A DNA stretch of 9,432 nucleotides, taken from the NCBI GenBank assembly GCA_948946035.1, contig CARBKU010000033.1, positions 1 to 9,432 of the forward strand, read 5' to 3'. The DNA comes from an uncultured Clostridia bacterium. GTDB lineage: Bacteria > Bacillota > Clostridia > TANB77 > CAG-508. Shown here piece by piece: positions 6,372 through 9,432 of the stretch. The position numbers were made by a program, and so were the translations under genes. The notes beneath the pieces are model-generated. The model was given only the letters and a program-made list of their open reading frames with translations. It searched no databases and was not told the DNA's origin. Position 1 is the stretch's first letter. Each line of letters starts with the position of its first letter.

Positions 6372-6630
6372 TGAAAAAATATATAGAATTGAACTAACTA
6401 ATGAAGAATACGAATTTTTGCAAAACCTAAAAAATGAACTTTATAAAAAATTAAGTAAAATGACTAAAAAAGAAAGATTGCAATATTTTAGAGATAACTA
6501 TTGTAATGAGCAAAAATTGAACTTTGAAAAAGAAATAAACGGCACAATATACAAAGTAAATACTCACTTTGATGTAAATGCTGAAGAAAGTATTTTAAAT
6601 AAATTTTTTAGACTAACAAAAAAATCTTAA
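6361..6630 (+). CDS. tnpW: TnpW-like small protein
   Basis: An 89-residue protein. The C-terminal 35 residues (NGTIYKVNTHFDVNAEESIL, then NKFFRLTKK) match the pattern I associate with TnpW of Tn4451-type elements: TxYxVxxHF, acidic residues, then a basic helix. TnpW is usually shorter, so the charged N-terminal half (about 1-50) is an extension. Its function is unknown; it is a marker of the family. The frame is open from 6253, but that part lies within the relaxase gene. AAGGAGG (6344-6350) stands 10 bases before the ATG at 6361. The start overlaps the relaxase stop by 11 bases, so the two are translationally coupled. Confidence 0.7.
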   Translation: MQDDEKIYRIELTNEEYEFLQNLKNELYKKLSKMTKKERLQYFRDNYCNEQKLNFEKEINGTIYKVNTHFDVNAEESILNKFFRLTKKS

Positions 6631-6637
6631 GAATCAC

Positions 6638-6666
6638 TTGAAGTATAAAAACGAATATGATATTAT
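6638..6666 (+). promoter_or_regulatory. possible promoter of the serine recombinase gene
   Basis: TTGAAG (6638-6643), a 17-bp spacer and TATTAT (6661-6666) lie 70 bp before the recombinase start. The -10 box overlaps the left arm of a long inverted repeat, so a bound protein or a fold could control it. Confidence 0.5.
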
Positions 6667-6712
6667 GTGAACACTACAAATTAAAACTTTGTAACACTTT
6701 ATATCTTATTCG
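6652..6712 (+). repeat. nested inverted repeat before the recombinase gene
   Basis: The outer arms CGAATATGATAT (6652-6663) and ATATCTTATTCG (6701-6712) match at 11 of 12 positions. Inside, TACAAA (6675-6680) pairs with TTTGTA (6688-6693) around a 7-base loop. The structure spans the -10 box and the first bases of the predicted transcript. It could be an operator, a cruciform or a leader hairpin. The recombinase ribosome-binding site (AAAGGAG, 6725-6731) lies outside it. Confidence 0.65.
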
Positions 6713-6736
6713 GCTGTCTAAAGGAAAGGAGTTGTT

Positions 6737-8405
6737 ATGGGACAGTCAAATAACGAAAAAATAACTGCTTTGTACTGCCGTTTATCAAGAGATGATGAAC
6801 AGCTAGGAGAAAGTAATAGTATTAAAAATCAAAAATCAATTTTAAGTAAATATGCTAAAGATAATCATTTTATAAATACTAAATTCTTTGTAGATGATGG
6901 ATATTCTGGAACAAGTTTTACAAGACCTGCATTTATGGAAATGATGGAGCTTGCAGAACAAGGAAATATTGAAACAATTATCGTAAAAGACCATTCAAGA
7001 CTTGGAAGAAATAGGCTTATAATAGGTCAATTATTAGAAGAAGATTTTGTTAGACTTCGGCATTAGATATATTGCTATAATGGACAATATTGATACTGAT
7101 AAAGGACTAAATGATTTTCTTCCTATACAAGATTGGTTTAACGAAATGCATGCTAAAAATACAAGCCAAAAAGTTCGAGCAGTATTTAAAAACAAAGGTA
7201 ATTCAGGCATTCCTTTAACTATTAATGTGCCGTATGGTTATAAAAAAGATCCTTTAGATAAAACCAAATGGATTATAGATGAACCAGCTGCAGAAATAGT
7301 AAGAAGAATATATGATTTATGTATTCAAGGATATGGAACTCATCAAATATGCAATATATTAAAACAAGAAAAAGTTCCAACTCCAAAAGAATATAAAGCA
7401 ATCCATGGCTTATGCAATTATCATATATCTGAAGTCAAATATTGTTGGCAAGATAGGTCTATATATGACATCTTATTCAGACAAGAATATATTGGAGATA
7501 CAGTAAGTTTTAAAGGTACAACTAAATCTTTTAAAGATAAAAGTAAAATTTATTTTCCAAAAGAACAATGGAAGATATTTAAAAATACACATGAACCTAT
7601 CATTGATGAAGAAACTTGGAATACTGTACAACGCATTCGAGAAAATAGACAACGTCCTACTAAGATTGGTAAAGTAAATATATTTTCAGGACATTTATTT
7701 TGTAAAGATTGTGGCTCAAAATTATATTATTGTACTTCGAGAAGTTATAAAGAAAACAGACATTTTTATAGATGCTCAAAATATAAAAATACTTCTTCTA
7801 AATCATGTACAAGTCATACTATTAAAGAACATATCTTAAAAGAATTAGTTTTAGAAAATATCAAACAAGTCCTATCTTATATCCGTTCTTATGAAGATTT
7901 ATTTATAAAACAAAAACTTGAAACTTCACTTGAAGAACAGAAAAAAATAGATAGCACAAACAAAAAATTATTATTACAATATGAAAAACGAATAAAAGAT
8001 ATTGATAACTTGATACAGCATATTTACGAAGATAATATTTCTGGCAAAATTACAGATGAAAGATTTACCACTTTATCATTAAATTATGAAAATGAACAAA
8101 AAGAACTTAAAAGTAAAGTTAAAGAATTAGCTAATAAGCTCAACACAACTAAACAGCAAGAACTAGATTTAACATCTTTTGTTAGTAAAGTAAAAAAATA
8201 CACTGAAATTTCAGAACTTACACCAGAAATTATAAATGAATTGATTTCTAAAATATATGTATATCAATCAGAAAAAGTAAATGGTAAACCAACTCAGCAA
8301 ATAGACATTTACTATAACGGAGTTGGAATTATAAATATTCCACTAAATGAATATGAACTAGAAAATGCTTTTCAGGAAAGTATTAAAAAAATAAGAAGTG
8401 CTTAA
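6737..8405 (+). pseudogene. large serine recombinase (TnpX-like), single frameshift
   Basis: With the extra C at 7058 removed, this gives a 555-residue large serine recombinase that would excise and integrate the element through 2-bp cores. Catalytic domain: YCRLSRDD with nucleophile Ser17; DDGYSGTSFTRPAF (53-66); VKDHSRLGRN with Arg88 and Arg91. After the break comes GIRYIAIMDNIDT. The recombinase domain spans about 150-310. A zinc ribbon follows with Cys322, Cys325, Cys346 and Cys357, then a coiled coil (about 390-490). As it stands, the first frame stops after 109 codons (TAG at 7064-7066), and the second is open from a TTG at 7047, which has no convincing ribosome-binding site. The enzyme is therefore probably dead, unless the extra base is a sequencing error. 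AAAGGAG lies 5 bases before the ATG. Confidence 0.92.
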
Positions 8406-8417
8406 TTTTAAAGTAAT

Positions 8418-8456
8418 GGAGCACATACCAATAATTGTCCTTGTTGGTAGTGCTCC
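8418..8456 (+). terminator. terminator-like hairpin ending at the att core
   Basis: GGAGCAC-A-TACCAA (8418-8431) pairs with TTGGTAGTGCTCC (8444-8456): 13 base pairs, one bulge and a 12-base loop. It starts 12 bases after the recombinase stop, and its last base touches the TT core. Only two Ts follow directly, so intrinsic termination may be weak. The 3' arm overlaps the right recombinase-binding arm. Confidence 0.6.
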
Positions 8457-8458
8457 TT
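8435..8458 (+). other. attR: right junction, element arm plus core TT
   Basis: The arm TTGTCCTTGTTGG (8435-8447) is followed by a 9-bp spacer and the core TT (8457-8458). It mirrors the left end with the same spacing. Joining the two ends gives a predicted attP of arm, 9 bp, TT, 9 bp, inverted arm. Bases from 8459 on are dinD coding sequence. Confidence 0.85.
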
Positions 8459-9020
8459 ATATAATCCTTTATATCCGCTATTGTGAAATTTGTCAAAATT
8501 CTTAACTCCTGCATTTTTAGCAGTTTGATTAAGTGAATAATTGCCTTTCTTTGTTAAGTTTCTTTGATAAAATCGTTTTTCATCTTCTGTTAATTCGCTA
8601 TATTCTTTTTCACTAATTTCTTGTTTTCTAGTTTGAATTGCAAAATATGTTTGTGCAAGAGCAATAACTTTTTTTCTAGTATCCCCATTTTGTGCTATCA
8701 AGTAACAAGCATAACGAGTTAATTTGTAATCTTTAATTACTACTTCTGCATTATTAGCACGTTTTGACAACTTGTCGACGTCGACAAAATGTTCAAGTAC
8801 ACTAATATCACTGTTTTTACAAGATTCTTTTGCTTTGCTTATTACATTTTCAAATTTTCGCCATTCTTTATAATTTAAAACTAATTGTAATTCTCTAGCA
8901 TACCAGTATTCTATTCCGTTTTCATCAATATGTTTTATATCTTCAAAACTTTTATTGGTATAATTTTCTTTTTTATCTAGTTCATTCATTTGAAATCATC
9001 TCCATTTCTGTTTGTTTGAT

Positions 9021-9049
9021 ATTTTATTACAATACTAGACTAATTGCAA
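9021..9049 (-). promoter_or_regulatory. probable promoter of dinD
   Basis: On the minus strand TTGCAA (plus 9044-9049), a 17-bp spacer and TAAAAT (plus 9021-9026) fit a sigma-A promoter about 32 bases before the dinD ATG. I do not see a Gram-positive LexA box (GAAC-N4-GTTC) next to it. Confidence 0.5.
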
Positions 9050-9069
9050 CCAATTTACAAAAGTCTGTT

Positions 9070-9321
9070 TTATTTTTCTAATTCTTCAAGATAATATTCC
9101 ATATTCGCTTTTATCTTTTCAAATATTTTTAAAGAATATAACAAAATATCTTCAAGTGTACAATTTGTATCTAAATTAGCATTATGATATTGATTTATAT
9201 AATCTACAATTGTTTTCTTCTCTTCATACCTTATAATGTTTATTGCATCTTTATTTGCTCAGTCATGTAATATAGATAAATGAACAAGAGCACATGCAAA
9301 TTTATATGATATTATTCCCAT
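9070..9321 (-). pseudogene. unrecognised small host gene with in-frame TGA
   Basis: One frame runs from ATG (9319-9321; MGIISYKFACALVHLSILHD) to TAA (9070-9072; ending MEYYLEELEK). A single TGA at codon 21 (9259-9261) interrupts it. The part after the stop (ANKDAINIIRYEEKKTIVDY and on) looks protein-like: charged, amphipathic and without further stops. The ATG overlaps the stop region of the preceding gene. I do not recognise the family. It may be a gene broken by a point mutation, or two unrelated frames. Confidence 0.4.
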
Positions 9322-9432
9322 CCAAAACCTATCTCATTAGCAAAATCTACCATTTCTCTGTCAGTTAATCTTTTATTCTGTGAATTTTTCCATTGAATAT
9401 TCTGAAAAAAATCTGATAATAATTGTTCTCTA
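9312..9432 (-). CDS. 3' end of an unrecognised host gene (partial)
   Basis: An open frame enters from the right edge and ends at TAA (9312-9314). The last 39 residues include DFFQNIQWKNSQNKRLTDRE and end FANEIGFGWE. It overlaps the next frame's ATG by a few bases, as in operons. There is too little sequence to name a family. It is host DNA upstream of dinD, outside the element. Confidence 0.45.
   Translation of the reverse strand, partial: REQLLSDFFQNIQWKNSQNKRLTDREMVDFANEIGFGWE

Larger units (their letters stand above)
238..8458 (+). mobile_element. Tn4451-like integrative mobilizable element inserted in dinD
   Basis: About 8.2 kb bounded by a 2-bp direct repeat TT (238-239 and 8457-8458). 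Inside each boundary is the same arm in inverted orientation, 12 of 13 bases matching, with 9 bp between arm and core at both ends. Deleting the element joins the two dinD halves in frame. It encodes TnpV-, MobV- and TnpW-like proteins and a large serine recombinase, plus a minus-strand cargo operon. In Tn4451 the order is tnpX-tnpV-cargo-tnpY-tnpZ-tnpW. Here the same circular order (Mob, TnpW, recombinase, TnpV) is kept, but the attachment site lies after the recombinase instead of before it. No antibiotic-resistance gene is visible. The boundaries come from the sequence; the mobilizable class is inferred from the genes, since there are no type IV secretion genes. Confidence 0.9.
8408..8989 (-). 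pseudogene. dinD: 5' half of the disrupted dinD-like gene
   Basis: A 193-residue frame. Residues about 20-125 are a Bro-N/DinD N-terminal region (ENGIEYWYARELQLVLNYKEW; LTRYACYLIAQNGDTRKKVI; LAQTYFAIQTRKQE). AKNAGVKNFDKFHNSGYKGLY (157-177) is the DinD middle. Codon 178 contains the att core, and the last 16 residues (KEHYQQ to APLL) are element-encoded nonsense, replacing the roughly 80 residues now stranded at the left edge of the window. Unlike that half, this one has no indels. It keeps its promoter and a GGAGA site, so a truncated protein may be made. E. coli DinD is an SOS protein that antagonises RecA filaments; no clear LexA box is seen here. Confidence 0.88.

Noticed and set aside
7047..7066. 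Programmed frameshifting in the recombinase
   Set aside because: The site (CTTCGGC) is not a slippery heptamer, there is no shift-stimulating structure I can see, and serine recombinases are not known to use frameshifting. A mutation or sequencing error is simpler.
8990..9060. LexA box controlling dinD
   Set aside because: No GAAC-N4-GTTC-like palindrome could be found around the promoter, so SOS control is not supported here.
9259..9261. TGA read as Trp (alternative genetic code)
   Set aside because: Long intact genes here use TGG for Trp and contain no internal TGA, which would be unlikely in such AT-rich DNA if TGA coded for Trp. The relaxase also appears to end at TGA.

Overview
The window is very AT-rich and uses the standard genetic code: full-length proteins use TGG for Trp, and nearly all stops are TAA. 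Ribosome-binding sites are of the AGGAGG type. The gene set (TnpV-, TnpW- and MobV-like proteins plus a large serine recombinase) is typical of small integrative mobilizable elements of the Tn4451 kind in low-GC Bacillota (Clostridia and relatives). Most likely this is a chromosomal piece of such a bacterium, possibly a gut species; the species cannot be named from the sequence.

The main result is that one mobile element of about 8.2 kb (238..8458) sits inside a dinD-like gene read on the minus strand, and its ends can be placed to the base. The 5' half of dinD lies to the right (8989 down to 8457) and the 3' half to the left (239 down to 1). Removing the element and joining the halves at a shared 2-bp TT core (AA on the coding strand) restores an uninterrupted reading frame (GYKGLYNGKTADDIAK) that matches the DinD family. 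Each element end carries the same 13-bp arm in inverted orientation (TTGTCCTTGTTGG at 8435..8447; CCAATAAGGACAA at 249..261). Both arms stand exactly 9 bp from the core, as expected for a serine-integrase attP split into attL and attR.

Layout, left to right. (1) Decayed dinD 3' half. (2) Left end and tnpV (+). (3) A minus-strand cargo operon transcribed from about 4411 leftward: a Bro-N/DinD-related regulator, a class I glutamine amidotransferase-like (C26) hydrolase, a transglutaminase-like protein, a possible 26-residue peptide, and a zinc-ribbon protein with a HEPN-like C-terminus. (4) A 714-bp control region with two back-to-back sigma-A-type promoters. It also holds a chain of seven contiguous hairpins, the last two forming a pMV158-type oriT with a candidate nick sequence TAGTGGG/TTA. 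(5) The MobV relaxase, a translationally coupled TnpW-like protein, and the large serine recombinase, broken by one extra base. (6) A terminator-like hairpin ending exactly at the right att core. (7) The dinD 5' half with its own promoter, and two unrecognised host reading frames.

The relaxase and oriT would let a conjugative helper move the element, and the serine recombinase would excise and integrate it. The recombinase frameshift suggests this copy cannot move unaided, unless the extra base is a sequencing error. The cargo operon has no function I can name; its combination of genes is the best candidate for an undescribed system.
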